A stretch of DNA of 64,000 nt from Bosea sp. Tri-49 (GCF_003952665.1 NZ_CP017946.1:3966501-4030500); one strand, 5' to 3'; shown: positions 51,215 to 60,106, numbered from the stretch's first letter. The notes: generated by a model not told the origin, from the letters alone. Numbers and translations: made by a program.

Positions 51215-53092
51215 ATGGACGTTCACGCTGCCACCCTGCCGCCGCCGGCCATGCCGGCGACCGGCCTCGGTCGCCTCGCCGACAGGCTCGACCGCGCCGT
51301 CGGCGTGGTGGTCGAGCTCGTCGCGGCCGTGCTTGTCCTCGCCGAGATCATAATCCTCGGGGCGGGCGTCACGGCTCGCTACGCCTTCCACGCGCCGCTG
51401 GTCTGGTCCGACGAGCTCGCCTCGATCCTGTTCCTCTGGCTCTCCATGCTCGGCGCGGTCGTGGCGCTGCGCCGCGGCGAGCATATGCGCATGACCGGGC
51501 TCGTCAGCCGCGTCGGGCCGCAGGCACGCCTCCTGCTCGAGGCGCTCGCCATCACCGCGGCGATCACCTTCCTGGTGATGATCCTGCCGGACGCGCTGGA
51601 CTATGCCGAGGATGAGCGCTTCATCGTCACGCCGGCGCTGGAGATCGCCAATTCCTGGCGCGCCGCGGCGCTGCCGATCGGTATCGTTCTGATGCTGTTC
51701 GCCGCCTTCTGCCGGCTGCTGCGCTTCGGCTCGTGGAAGCCGGTCCTGCAGGCCGCCGGGCTCACGGTGGCCCTCGTCGTCCTGTTCTGGCTGCTCGGCC
51801 CGGCGCTGAAGCCGCTCGGCAAGCTCAACCTCGTGATCTTCTTCGTCGGCGTTGTCGCGGCCAACGTCTTCGCCGGGGTGCCGATCGCCTTCTCCTTTGC
51901 GCTCGCCACCTTCGGCTATCTCTCGCTGACGACCTCGACGCCGATGGTCGTGATGGTCGGCCGGCTCGACGAGGGCATGAGCCATCTCATCCTGCTCGCC
52001 GTGCCGCTGTTCATCTTCCTCGGCGCGCTGATCGAGATGACCGGCATGGCGCGAGCGATGATCCAGTTCCTGGCCTCGCTGCTCGGCCATGTCCGCGGTG
52101 GACTGTCCTATGTGCTTGTTGGCGCGATGTACCTGGTTTCCGGCATCTCCGGCTCGAAGATCGCCGACATGGCCGCGATCGCACCCGTGCTGTTCCCGGA
52201 GATGCAGAAGCGCGGCGCCAAGCCGGGCGACCTCGTCGCGCTGCTCTCAGCGACGGGCGCGCAGACCGAGACGATCCCGCCCTCGATCGTGCTGATCACC
52301 ATCGGCTCGGTCACCGGCGTCTCGATCGCGGCTTTGTTCACCGGTGGCATGCTGCCGGCCGTCGTGCTCGGCATCGCGCTCTGCTTCGTCGTCTGGTGGC
52401 GCAACCGGGGCGAGGATCTCAGTCAGGTCACCAAATATTCGAAGCGCGAGATCGGCAAGCTCTGCCTGATCGCGGCCCCCGCCATCGCCTTGCCCTTCGT
52501 CATCCGCGCCGCCGTCGTCGAGGGCGTTGCCACCGCGACCGAGGTCTCGACCATCGGCATCGCCTATGCGGTACTGGCCGGCATCCTGATTTACCGGCAG
52601 TTCGACTGGCGCCGGCTCAAGCGCATGCTGGTCGATACGGCATCGCTCACCGGCGCGATCATCTTCATCATCGGCTGCGCCACCGCCATGGCCTGGGGGC
52701 TGACGCAATCGGGGTTCTCGCAGGACCTCGCCAAGATCATGGCGGCGGTCCCCGGCGGAACCTGGGGCTTCCTCGCCATCTCGATCGTCGCCTTCGTCAT
52801 CCTCGGCAGCGTGCTCGAGGGCATTCCGGCAATCGTGCTGTTCGGGCCGCTGCTCTTCCCGATCGCCAAGCAGATCGGCGTGCACGAGGTCCACTACGCC
52901 ATGGTCGTGATCTTCGCGATGGGCATCGGCCTCTTCGCCCCGCCCTTCGGCGTCGGCTATTACGGCGCCTGCGCGATCTCGAAGATCAATCCCGACGAGG
53001 GGCTGAAATACATCTGGGCCTATATCGCCGCCCTTTTGATCGGCCTCGTCATCGTCGCCGCCGTGCCGTGGATCTCCATCGGCTTCCTCTAG
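51215..53092 (+). CDS. dctQM: TRAP transporter fused permease (DctQ-DctM)
   Basis: A 625-aa membrane protein in which the small DctQ domain (residues about 1-170) is fused to the large DctM domain. The DctQ part includes VVELVAAVLVLAEIIILGAG. The DctM part has about a dozen helices, e.g. GISGSKIADMAAIAPVLFPE and GAQTETIPPSIVLITIGSVT, and GIGLFAPPFGVGYYGACAI. Import is driven by a sodium or proton gradient. It starts 32 bp after dctP. Fused QM proteins are known but less common than separate subunits. Confidence 0.87.
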   Translation: MDVHAATLPPPAMPATGLGRLADRLDRAVGVVVELVAAVLVLAEIIILGAGVTARYAFHAPLVWSDELASILFLWLSMLGAVVALRRGEHMRMTGLVSRVGPQARLLLEALAITAAITFLVMILPDALDYAEDERFIVTPALEIANSWRAAALPIGIVLMLFAAFCRLLRFGSWKPVLQAAGLTVALVVLFWLLGPALKPLGKLNLVIFFVGVVAANVFAGVPIAFSFALATFGYLSLTTSTPMVVMVGRLDEGMSHLILLAVPLFIFLGALIEMTGMARAMIQFLASLLGHVRGGLSYVLVGAMYLVSGISGSKIADMAAIAPVLFPEMQKRGAKPGDLVALLSATGAQTETIPPSIVLITIGSVTGVSIAALFTGGMLPAVVLGIALCFVVWWRNRGEDLSQVTKYSKREIGKLCLIAAPAIALPFVIRAAVVEGVATATEVSTIGIAYAVLAGILIYRQFDWRRLKRMLVDTASLTGAIIFIIGCATAMAWGLTQSGFSQDLAKIMAAVPGGTWGFLAISIVAFVILGSVLEGIPAIVLFGPLLFPIAKQIGVHEVHYAMVVIFAMGIGLFAPPFGVGYYGACAISKINPDEGLKYIWAYIAALLIGLVIVAAVPWISIGFL

Positions 53093-53125
53093 CGCTCAAC
53101 CACTGATCTTCGCAGGAAAGCACCC

Positions 53126-53665
53126 ATGAGCCGTCATTTTGGCCAGATCCGTCAGGCCGGCTATGTCGTCCCCGATATCGAGGCGGCGATGGACTATTGG
53201 AGCCGGGTGCTCGGCGTCGGGCCGTTCTTCTACAATCCAAAAGTCCCGATCAGGAACTATCGCTACAAGGGGCAGGCCTACGAGCCGCACAACTCGGTCG
53301 CGCTCGCCAATTCCGGCCCGCTGCAGATCGAACTGATCCAGTGCCGCAACGCGGTGCCGTCCATGTACAAGGACTTCACCGATGCCGGCCATAGCGGCCT
53401 GCAGCATGTCGCCTACTGGACCTCGGACTATGACGCCGACCTGGAGCGGCTGCTGGCCGAGGGCTTCAAGCCGGTGATGTCGGGCGAGGTCGGCGAGCGT
53501 GGCCGCTTCATCTATTTCGACACGCACTATCATCCCGGCACGGTGATCGAGCTCTCCGAGGTCGCCGGACCGAAGGGCGAGATGTTCCGGCTGATCCGCG
53601 AGGCAGGCGAGAGCTGGGACGGCAAGGACCCGGTGCGCCCCTTTCCCGATCTCAGCAAGCTCTGA
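53126..53665 (+). CDS. VOC family protein
   Basis: A 179-aa VOC protein, starting GQIRQAGYVVPDIEAAMDYW with metal-ligand candidates in the second module (GLQHVAYWTSDYDADLERLL with H, and GTVIELSEVAG with E). The set resembles methylmalonyl-CoA epimerase-type or glyoxalase-type enzymes. In this operon it could epimerise or isomerise the imported acid, but there is no direct evidence. CAGGAAAG precedes the ATG, 33 bp after the permease gene. A palindromic repeat lies between it and the RuBisCO-like gene. Confidence 0.8.
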   Translation: MSRHFGQIRQAGYVVPDIEAAMDYWSRVLGVGPFFYNPKVPIRNYRYKGQAYEPHNSVALANSGPLQIELIQCRNAVPSMYKDFTDAGHSGLQHVAYWTSDYDADLERLLAEGFKPVMSGEVGERGRFIYFDTHYHPGTVIELSEVAGPKGEMFRLIREAGESWDGKDPVRPFPDLSKL

Positions 53666-53681
53666 GCGATCATAGCATCCT

Positions 53682-53774
53682 CCCCGTCATTGCGAGGAGG
53701 CGACGCCGACGAAGCAATCCAGAAGGATTGCGCGAGACCTCCTGGATTGCTTCGCTATGCTCGCAATGACGGGG
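53682..53774. repeat. Palindromic dispersed repeat, copy 2
   Basis: Outer arms CCCCGTCATTGCGAG and CTCGCAATGACGGGG and inner arms GAAGCAATCCAG (53711-53722) / CTGGATTGCTTC (53742-53753) match copy 1 at 9698-9787 almost base for base. Only the central loop differs. It sits within an operon, 16 bp after the VOC stop and 16 bp before the RuBisCO-like start, so its hairpin may lower read-through. Confidence 0.85.
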
Positions 53775-53790
53775 GTGGCGACTTCGGAAG

Positions 53791-55071
53791 ATGACCATGC
53801 CCGCTGAACGGTTCGAAGCCACCTATTTGATCGAGACGCCGCTCGATCCGCTTAAAGTCGCCGAGGTGATGGCGGGCGAGCAGTCAAGCGGCACCTTCAC
53901 CCGCGTCGCCGGCGAGACCGACGAGCTGCGCGACCGCACCCGCGCCGTCGTCATCGCGGTCGAGGAGCAGGGTAGCGCCGCCGAGCCGAGCCTGCCCAAT
54001 GCCTGGCTGGCGCGGAAAGGCGTCAACGGCCCATGGCGGCGCGCCCGGATCACACTCTCCTTCCCGGTCGACAATGTCGGCGCCAACCTGCCGACGCTGG
54101 CGTCGATCGTCGCCGGCAACCTGTTCGACCTCGGCGAGGTCACTGGGCTCCGGCTCGAAAGCATGGCTCTGCCGGCCGCCTATCGCCGCCTCTTCCCACT
54201 ACCGACGCGCGGCATCGCCGGCACCCGCCGGGCGACCGGCGTGACTGATGGCCCGATGATCGGCTCGATCATCAAGCCCAATGTCGGCCTGCGCCCCTAT
54301 GAGACCGCAGAATTGGTCGGCCGGCTCTGCGCCGCCGGGCTCGACTTCATCAAGGACGACGAGATCTCGGCCGATCCGGTCCACGCGCCGCTGGCCCAGC
54401 GTGTTCCAGCAGTGATGGCCGCGGTGCGTCGCCATCAGGATCGCACCGGCAAGGCGGTGATGGTCGCCTTCAATATCACGGCCGAGACCGACCAGATGCG
54501 CCGCCATGCCGAGCTGGTCGAGCGCGAGGGCGGCTCCTGCGTCATGGTCAGCCTGAATTGGTGCGGGTTCTCGGCCGTCGAAACCCTGCGCCGCTCGACC
54601 AGCCTTGCCCTGCACGGCCATCGCAATGGCTTCGGCGCGCTCTCACGCCATCCGCTGCTCGGCATCGGCTTCCAGGCCTACCAGACGCTTTGGCGGCTCG
54701 CCGGCGTCGACCACATGCATGTGCATGGCTTGCAGGGGAAGTTCGCGCAGGAGGACGAGGAGGTGGTGACCTCCGCCAAGGACTGCGTGACGCCGCTGAC
54801 GAACGGTATCGACGACCGCGTCCTCCCCGCTTTCTCCTCCGGGCAATGGGCCGGCACGGCGCAGCCAACCTGGGACGCGATCGGGCATGACGACCTCCTG
54901 TTCATGGCAGGGGGCGGCATCCTCGCCCACCCAAGCGGCCCCGCGGCCGGCGTCGCCAGCATCCGCCAGGCCTGGCAGGCGGTCGCGGCCGGCGTGCCGC
55001 TGAGCGAGGCAGCGAAGGAGCATGACGAACTCGCGCAGGCGCTCGACTTCTTCGGCAGGGGTAGCGGCTGA
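53791..55071 (+). CDS. RuBisCO large-chain-like protein (form IV), OiaX/OiaT-like
   Basis: A 426-aa RuBisCO-like protein. The barrel keeps the equivalents of K175 (K162, IIKPNVG), the carbamylated K201 with its metal ligands (K188-D189-D190-E191 in FIKDDE), H327 (H312) and K334 (K317, LQGKF), and the P1 site GGG near residue 375. Position 164 is Asn in place of K177, and Gln 352 replaces G381, so it is not a true carboxylase. With a DUF1537 kinase next door, the best match is the 3-oxo-isoapionate 4-phosphate decarboxylase or transcarboxylase/hydrolase of D-apionate catabolism. A different enolisable sugar acid phosphate is also possible. Confidence 0.82.
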   Translation: MTMPAERFEATYLIETPLDPLKVAEVMAGEQSSGTFTRVAGETDELRDRTRAVVIAVEEQGSAAEPSLPNAWLARKGVNGPWRRARITLSFPVDNVGANLPTLASIVAGNLFDLGEVTGLRLESMALPAAYRRLFPLPTRGIAGTRRATGVTDGPMIGSIIKPNVGLRPYETAELVGRLCAAGLDFIKDDEISADPVHAPLAQRVPAVMAAVRRHQDRTGKAVMVAFNITAETDQMRRHAELVEREGGSCVMVSLNWCGFSAVETLRRSTSLALHGHRNGFGALSRHPLLGIGFQAYQTLWRLAGVDHMHVHGLQGKFAQEDEEVVTSAKDCVTPLTNGIDDRVLPAFSSGQWAGTAQPTWDAIGHDDLLFMAGGGILAHPSGPAAGVASIRQAWQAVAAGVPLSEAAKEHDELAQALDFFGRGSG

Positions 55072-55073
55072 GC

Positions 55074-56360
55074 ATGGCGAACGAGGCGCCCCGCTATGGC
55101 TGGTATGGCGACGATTTCACCGGCGCCACCGACACGCTCGCCACACTGGCGGAAGCCGGACAGCGCGCTCTGCTCTTCCTGCGCATCCCGACGCCCGAGC
55201 AACTCGCCAGTGCCGGAGCGCTCGACGCAGTCGGTATCGCCGGTGCGACGCGGGCGATGGCGCCTGACGCCATGGCGCGGGAGCTGGACGAGGCCGGGCG
55301 CTTCTTTGCCGCCCTCGGCATCTCGTTGCTCCACTACAAATGCTGCTCGACCTTCGACAGCGCTCCCGAGGTCGGCAGCCTCGGCGCGGCGGCCCGCGCC
55401 TTGCGGCCGCATTTTTCGAACCCGCTGCTGCCGGTCATCGGCGGCCAGCCCAATCTCGGGCGCTATTGCCTGTTCGGCACTCTCTTCGCTGCGGCGGGAG
55501 CGGGCGGCACCGTCCACCGCATCGATCGCCACCCGACCATGAGCGTCCACCCGGTGACCCCAATGGGTGAAGCCGATCTGCGGCTGCATCTGGCGGCACA
55601 GGGACTGGAGCGCGTCGCCCTCGTCGATTATCGCAGCCATGAGGGTGATGGAGCCGGCTCTACATTGGACGCTGCCCTGGCGTCGCAGCCCGAAGCCGTG
55701 CTCTTCGACGTCTCGCGCCCTTCCGATCTTACGGCGATCGGTGCCCTGCTACGCGAGCACATGAAAGCGGGGCCCATGCTCGCGATCGGCGCGAGTTCGG
55801 CGGCGCAAGCCTTTGCCGGCTTCCCGCAGGCCGCTCGACCTGTGATGCCCAAGCTCGCGCGGCCCGCTTCCGGCGGTAATCTGCTGGCTCTGGTCGGTAG
55901 CCTCTCGCCTGTGACCCGCGCGCAGGTCGAACTCGCCGAGGGTTATGAGACGATCGCGATCGATCCGGCGCGGCTGACTGGCGAGCCCACCTATCTCGAT
56001 GAACTGCGCACTGAGGCGCTTGCCCGCCTGGCCGCGCGGAACGTCACGCTGATCACCGACAAGCCGGGCGGTGCGCCCAGCGAAACCGGCAAGGTTGCCG
56101 CCGCGACCGGAGCCCTGCTGCGCGCCATCATGACCGAGGCACAGATCGCACGGCTGGTGGTCGCCGGCGGCGACACCTCGACGCTGGCGATCCGCTCACT
56201 CGACCTCTGGGGGCTGTCCTATCGCTCGCCCTGCACACCGGGCGCGCCGCTCTGCCGCGCCCATAGCGACGATCCCCGGCTCGACGGCCTCGATATCGTG
56301 CTGAAGGGCGGCCAGATGGGCACGCCCGATTTCTTCAACCGCGTTGCTGAGACGGACTGA
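55074..56360 (+). CDS. Four-carbon acid sugar kinase family protein (DUF1537), OiaK-like
   Basis: A 428-aa kinase. N-terminal YGWYGDDFTGATDTLATLAE is the sugar-acid-binding GDDFTG motif. YKCCSTFDSAPEVGSLG and HRIDRHPTMSVHPVTPMGEA are typical of the OiaK subgroup as I recall it. The C-terminal nucleotide domain has VVAGGDTSTLAIRSL and LKGGQMG. It phosphorylates a tetronate-type or branched sugar acid with ATP, making the substrate of the preceding RuBisCO-like protein. The 2-bp gap suggests tight coupling. Converges on the lipoprotein gene. Confidence 0.85.
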   Translation: MANEAPRYGWYGDDFTGATDTLATLAEAGQRALLFLRIPTPEQLASAGALDAVGIAGATRAMAPDAMARELDEAGRFFAALGISLLHYKCCSTFDSAPEVGSLGAAARALRPHFSNPLLPVIGGQPNLGRYCLFGTLFAAAGAGGTVHRIDRHPTMSVHPVTPMGEADLRLHLAAQGLERVALVDYRSHEGDGAGSTLDAALASQPEAVLFDVSRPSDLTAIGALLREHMKAGPMLAIGASSAAQAFAGFPQAARPVMPKLARPASGGNLLALVGSLSPVTRAQVELAEGYETIAIDPARLTGEPTYLDELRTEALARLAARNVTLITDKPGGAPSETGKVAAATGALLRAIMTEAQIARLVVAGGDTSTLAIRSLDLWGLSYRSPCTPGAPLCRAHSDDPRLDGLDIVLKGGQMGTPDFFNRVAETD

Positions 56361-56372
56361 GCCAATCTCGCC

Positions 56373-56696
56373 TTATGGGCAGACGAAGCCGCCCTGATTG
56401 TCAGGCACGCAGCGTGAGCCGTTCGGCAGGTTGAGCGCCCCGGAGCGGTCACGCCGAACATAGGCGCCGTTGGGCAAAGCGAAGCCGCCGCTCTGGTCGG
56501 TCTGGACGCGCGTCCCATCCGGCAGTTGCAGGCCACCGGCACCGTCGCTGACGATCCGCCTGGTCATCGCGGTGGCGCCGGGCGCAGGGCTGGGTGCCAG
56601 GCCGGGAGGCGGGGCGCCGAAACGCTGCGGCTGCGAGCAACCTGCCGCGATGCCGGCGAGGCTAATGGCCCCCGCCACGAAGAATATGCGTCTCAT
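56373..56696 (-). CDS. Small repeat lipoprotein, function unknown
   Basis: A 107-aa protein with a lipoprotein signal ending in IAAGC (lipid Cys 20) and a Pro-rich linker (28-40). Three tandem 16-residue units follow at 54-69, 70-85 and 86-101, each of the form GGxxLPxGxxxxxDxS. A closing GGFVCP leaves two Cys near the end that could form a disulfide. It is probably anchored in the outer membrane. I do not recognise a function. It lies between the kinase and the D-aminopeptidase genes on the opposite strand. Confidence 0.72.
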   Translation of the reverse strand: MRRIFFVAGAISLAGIAAGCSQPQRFGAPPPGLAPSPAPGATAMTRRIVSDGAGGLQLPDGTRVQTDQSGGFALPNGAYVRRDRSGALNLPNGSRCVPDNQGGFVCP

Positions 56697-56767
56697 CCAA
56701 TCCGCCTCCTCAATATGCCTTCATCAAATCCGCAGTCTCCAGCAAGGCAGGGCTGCGGTCCAGCGCG

Positions 56768-56785
56768 CCGCCGCGCGCGCGGCGG
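56768..56785. other. 18-bp GC palindrome upstream of the D-aminopeptidase gene
   Basis: CCGCCGCGCGCGCGGCGG is a perfect palindrome in the 221-bp gap between the lipoprotein gene and the serine hydrolase gene. No T-run follows, so a hairpin or operator role is only a guess. Nothing else recognisable is in the gap. Confidence 0.35.
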
Positions 56786-56917
56786 CAGGATCGACCAGAG
56801 ATTGTGCCGCTTTCATGACGAGTAGGTCGGCTTCCGACGCATGGCCAGGAGGATTGCCTAGCCGCACCGATATCCGCGACAGTTCCATCCGGGACGGACG
56901 CCGGAGACAAGAAGCGC

Positions 56918-58441
56918 ATGGTCGACTGGACAAAGGGGCGGGCCGAGGCACAGGCGATCGCCGAGCCCTGGACGCGACAGGGCGGGCCGGGCGGCGCCGT
57001 CGTGCTGTTCGACCGCGACGGCGTGCGCGAGAGCGCGAGCGGCGGTTTTTCCGTGATCGAGCACCGCCTGCCCTTCACCGCTGATACGCAGAACCGGCTG
57101 GCCTCGATCAGCAAGCATATCTGCGCCACTCTGCTGCTACGCGAAGGCGTGTCGCTGGAAGCGACGCTCGGCAGTTTCCTGCCGGAGTTGCCCAAAGCAC
57201 TGGGCGTGGTGACCCTCTGCCGGGCCTTGGACATGACCGGGGCGCTGCCGGACACGATGGAAGCGCTCTGGCAGCAGGGCACGCCCTTCACCGCAAGCCT
57301 CTCCGCCGCCGAGGTCTTTGCGGCCGCCTGCCGCCTGCCTGGCCTCAATGCCGAGCCCGGCACCGAGATGGCCTATTCCAACACCGGCTGGCGCTTGGCG
57401 CAGGCGATCCTCGAGCGCCGGACCGGCAAGGGCGCGGCGCAGCTGGTCGAAGAGCTGATGGCGCCAGGTGTGCTGCCGATCCGCTTCGTTTCCGACGAGA
57501 GCGAAGTCGTCCCCGGCCTCGCCACGGGCTACTGGCATGACGGGCAGGCATGGCGGCGTGGCTTCTACGGCTTCAACTTCTCGGCCTCGGGCGGCATGGC
57601 CGGCAGCGCGGCCGGGCTGGCGCGCTGGGCCGCGGGCCTGATGGCCGGGCACGAGTCCTATTCCGGCCTGCTCGACAAGCTGATCGTGCCGCGCCAGTTC
57701 GCCGATGGCAGCGAGAGCCTCTACCGGCTCGGCCTGGTTGCGACCCAGCTCGGCGATACCTCGATCATCGGCCATGGCGGCTCGCTGACCGGCTATCGCA
57801 ACCACATGCTGATGGCCCCGGACGAAGACGTCGGCGTCGTCGTCCTCACCAATCGCGAGGAGGACGCGCTCTGGCCGGCCCTGCGCGTGCTGGCGGCGCT
57901 GACCGGCGAGGCCTTGCCAGGCGATCCCGAGCGTATTCCGAACGGACTCTACGCCACCGAGGAGGGGCCGTTCTGGGCCGAGTTCGCTGGCGGCGCGATC
58001 AGCTTCATGGGCGGCTATGAGAAGCTCGTCTCGGACAACGAAGGCGGAATGCGCAGCCTGCCGGCCTATCTCGACGTCAGGCTCAAGACCGAAGGCGATG
58101 GCGCACTAGCCGGCAAGATCGGCGGAGTGGCGCGCCGGCTGCTGCCGGTTCCCGCCGAGACGAAGCTCGACGAACGCCTCGTCGGGCGCTGGCGCGATAA
58201 CCGGCTCGGGGTCGAGATTACGATCCGCGCCGATGGCACGGCGTCCTGGCCCTGGGCCGGAGCGATCGGCCGCGAGACCCGGCTGACGCCGCTGCCCGGC
58301 GGACGGGCACTGGCCGATCTGATGCATGGCCCGTGGCGGCACCGGCCTTGCCTCTGGCTGCAACCGGATGGAAGCTTGCGCCTCGCCGGCCATCGTTCGC
58401 GCATCCTGCATTTCCACCGCATCGAGGGAGGCCAGTCATGA
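56918..58441 (+). CDS. D-aminopeptidase-like serine hydrolase (peptidase S12)
   Basis: A 507-aa penicillin-recognising enzyme. The SxxK site is S63-I-S-K66, the YxN site Y153-S-N155, and the third site H286-G-G (GHGGSLTG). This spacing is nearly identical to that of Ochrobactrum anthropi D-aminopeptidase (DAP, about 520 aa), and the C-terminal 170 residues fit its two beta-barrel domains. It probably removes N-terminal D-amino acids from peptides. There is no signal peptide, so it acts in the cytoplasm. Its stop overlaps the start of a peptide-type binding-protein gene, consistent with uptake and breakdown of D-amino-acid peptides. Confidence 0.78.
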   Translation: MVDWTKGRAEAQAIAEPWTRQGGPGGAVVLFDRDGVRESASGGFSVIEHRLPFTADTQNRLASISKHICATLLLREGVSLEATLGSFLPELPKALGVVTLCRALDMTGALPDTMEALWQQGTPFTASLSAAEVFAAACRLPGLNAEPGTEMAYSNTGWRLAQAILERRTGKGAAQLVEELMAPGVLPIRFVSDESEVVPGLATGYWHDGQAWRRGFYGFNFSASGGMAGSAAGLARWAAGLMAGHESYSGLLDKLIVPRQFADGSESLYRLGLVATQLGDTSIIGHGGSLTGYRNHMLMAPDEDVGVVVLTNREEDALWPALRVLAALTGEALPGDPERIPNGLYATEEGPFWAEFAGGAISFMGGYEKLVSDNEGGMRSLPAYLDVRLKTEGDGALAGKIGGVARRLLPVPAETKLDERLVGRWRDNRLGVEITIRADGTASWPWAGAIGRETRLTPLPGGRALADLMHGPWRHRPCLWLQPDGSLRLAGHRSRILHFHRIEGGQS

Positions 58442-60021
58442 TCCGTTCCCGCCTTGTCGCGACACTTGTCTGCACGACCGCACTTCTGCTCGCCGCTGGC
58501 GTGCAGGCTCAGCCCGCGCCGAAGAACGTGCTGCGCGTCGCGCCGCACGCCGATCTCAAGACGCTCGATCCCGTGGCCGCCTCGATCGTCATCACCCGAA
58601 TGCACGGGCTGATGATCTACGAGACGCTGTTCGCCTGGGACGCGAACCTCCAGCCCAAGCCGCAAATGGTCGAGAGTTTTTCGGCTGCGCCGGACGGGCT
58701 GTCCTGGAGCTTCACCTTGCGGCCCGGCCTCAAATTCCATGACGGCCAGCCGGTCACCACGCGCGACGTCATCGCCTCGCTGACGCGCTGGATGAAGCGC
58801 GACACGATCGGCGGCAAGCTCGGCGAATACACCGAAGGCATGGAGGCGAAAGACGACAGGACCTTCGTGCTCAAGCTGAAGAAGCCGATGGCGCTGGTGC
58901 CGTTCGCCCTCGGCTCGGCCGTCGGCCAGATCCCGGTGATCATGCGCGAGGCCGACGCCGCCACCGACCCGATGAAGCCGGTGACCGAGACGATCGGCTC
59001 CGGCCCGTTCAAGTTCAACCGCGCCGAATGGCGCAGCGGTGCCAAGGTCGTCTACGACAAGAACCCGGACTATGTGCCGCGCTCCGAACCGGCCGACGGG
59101 CTCGCCGGTGGGCGCGTCGTCAAGGTCGACCGGGTCGAATGGCTGATCATGCCCGACGCGGCGACGGCGGCGGCCGCGCTGCAGACCGGCGAGATCGACA
59201 TCTGGGAGCAGCCGAGCCAGGACCTGATCCCGGTGGTCGCGGCGGCCAAGGACGTCAAGGTCGAGCGCTATTCCAACCTCGCCAACCAGGTAATGCTGCG
59301 GCCGAACAGCCTGCATCCGCCTTTCAACAACCCGAAGGCGCGGCTCGCTCTCGCCTATGCCACCGACCAGGCCGAGTTTTTGGCCGGCGGCTTCGGCGAC
59401 GAGGAATGGTGGAAGCGCTGCGCTGCCTATTTCATCTGCGGCGGCCCGAACGGCACCGAGGTCGGGACGGCAGGCTACGCCAAGCCTGATCTGGAGAAGG
59501 CAAAGCAGCTCCTGACGGAAGCCGGCTACAAGGGCGAGAAGCTGGTGCTGACGACCAGCAACGATATCGCCGCGATCGGACGGATGGCCGAGGTCGCCGC
59601 AGCCCAGCTGAAGAAGGTCGGGGTCAATGTCGAGGTGCAGTTCTCCGACTGGGGCACCGTCACCACCCGCCAGCAGAACAAGAGCCCGCCGGACCAGGGC
59701 GGCTGGAACCTGTTCGTGACCTATGCCTCGGGCGCGACCATGCAATCGCCGATGACCAATATCGGCACCAACATGGCCTGCGAGAAGGCCTGGGCCGGCT
59801 GGCCCTGCGATGCCGAGGCCGAGAAGCTGCGCGGCGCAGTGGTCGACGCGCCCGACGATACCGCCCGCAAGGCGGCGGTCGAGGCGCTGCACAAGCGGTT
59901 GACCGAGATGCAGCCCTATCGCGTGCTCGGCCAGTTCGACCAGCCCTATGCCAGGCGCGCCAATGTCTCGGGCGTGCTGCCGGCGCCGGTGATGCTGTTC
60001 TGGAACATCGAAAAGAAGTGA
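58438..60021 (+). CDS. ABC transporter substrate-binding protein, family 5 (peptide/opine type)
   Basis: A 527-aa periplasmic binding protein with a signal peptide (residues 1-24, ending GVQAQ). Conserved parts are LRVAPHADLKTLDPVAASIV, SFTLRPGLKFHDGQPVTTRD and SNLANQVMLRPNSLHPPFNN. Family-5 proteins bind oligopeptides, dipeptides, nickel or opines. The ATG overlaps the D-aminopeptidase stop. No permease or ATPase genes follow, so it must use transporter subunits encoded elsewhere. Confidence 0.85.
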   Translation: MIRSRLVATLVCTTALLLAAGVQAQPAPKNVLRVAPHADLKTLDPVAASIVITRMHGLMIYETLFAWDANLQPKPQMVESFSAAPDGLSWSFTLRPGLKFHDGQPVTTRDVIASLTRWMKRDTIGGKLGEYTEGMEAKDDRTFVLKLKKPMALVPFALGSAVGQIPVIMREADAATDPMKPVTETIGSGPFKFNRAEWRSGAKVVYDKNPDYVPRSEPADGLAGGRVVKVDRVEWLIMPDAATAAAALQTGEIDIWEQPSQDLIPVVAAAKDVKVERYSNLANQVMLRPNSLHPPFNNPKARLALAYATDQAEFLAGGFGDEEWWKRCAAYFICGGPNGTEVGTAGYAKPDLEKAKQLLTEAGYKGEKLVLTTSNDIAAIGRMAEVAAAQLKKVGVNVEVQFSDWGTVTTRQQNKSPPDQGGWNLFVTYASGATMQSPMTNIGTNMACEKAWAGWPCDAEAEKLRGAVVDAPDDTARKAAVEALHKRLTEMQPYRVLGQFDQPYARRANVSGVLPAPVMLFWNIEKK

Positions 60022-60106
60022 CGCCGACGCGGCGTTAACCGGTTCCTGACCGATTGCGGACGAGACTCGTCAGAACGATTCGCCTTCCAGTCTCGTGAGA
60101 CGCGTA

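Noticed and set aside
53791..55071. Call as a CO2-fixing RuBisCO
   Set aside because: The N164 and Q352 changes, 426-aa length, absence of a small subunit and the kinase context point to a form IV RuBisCO-like protein.
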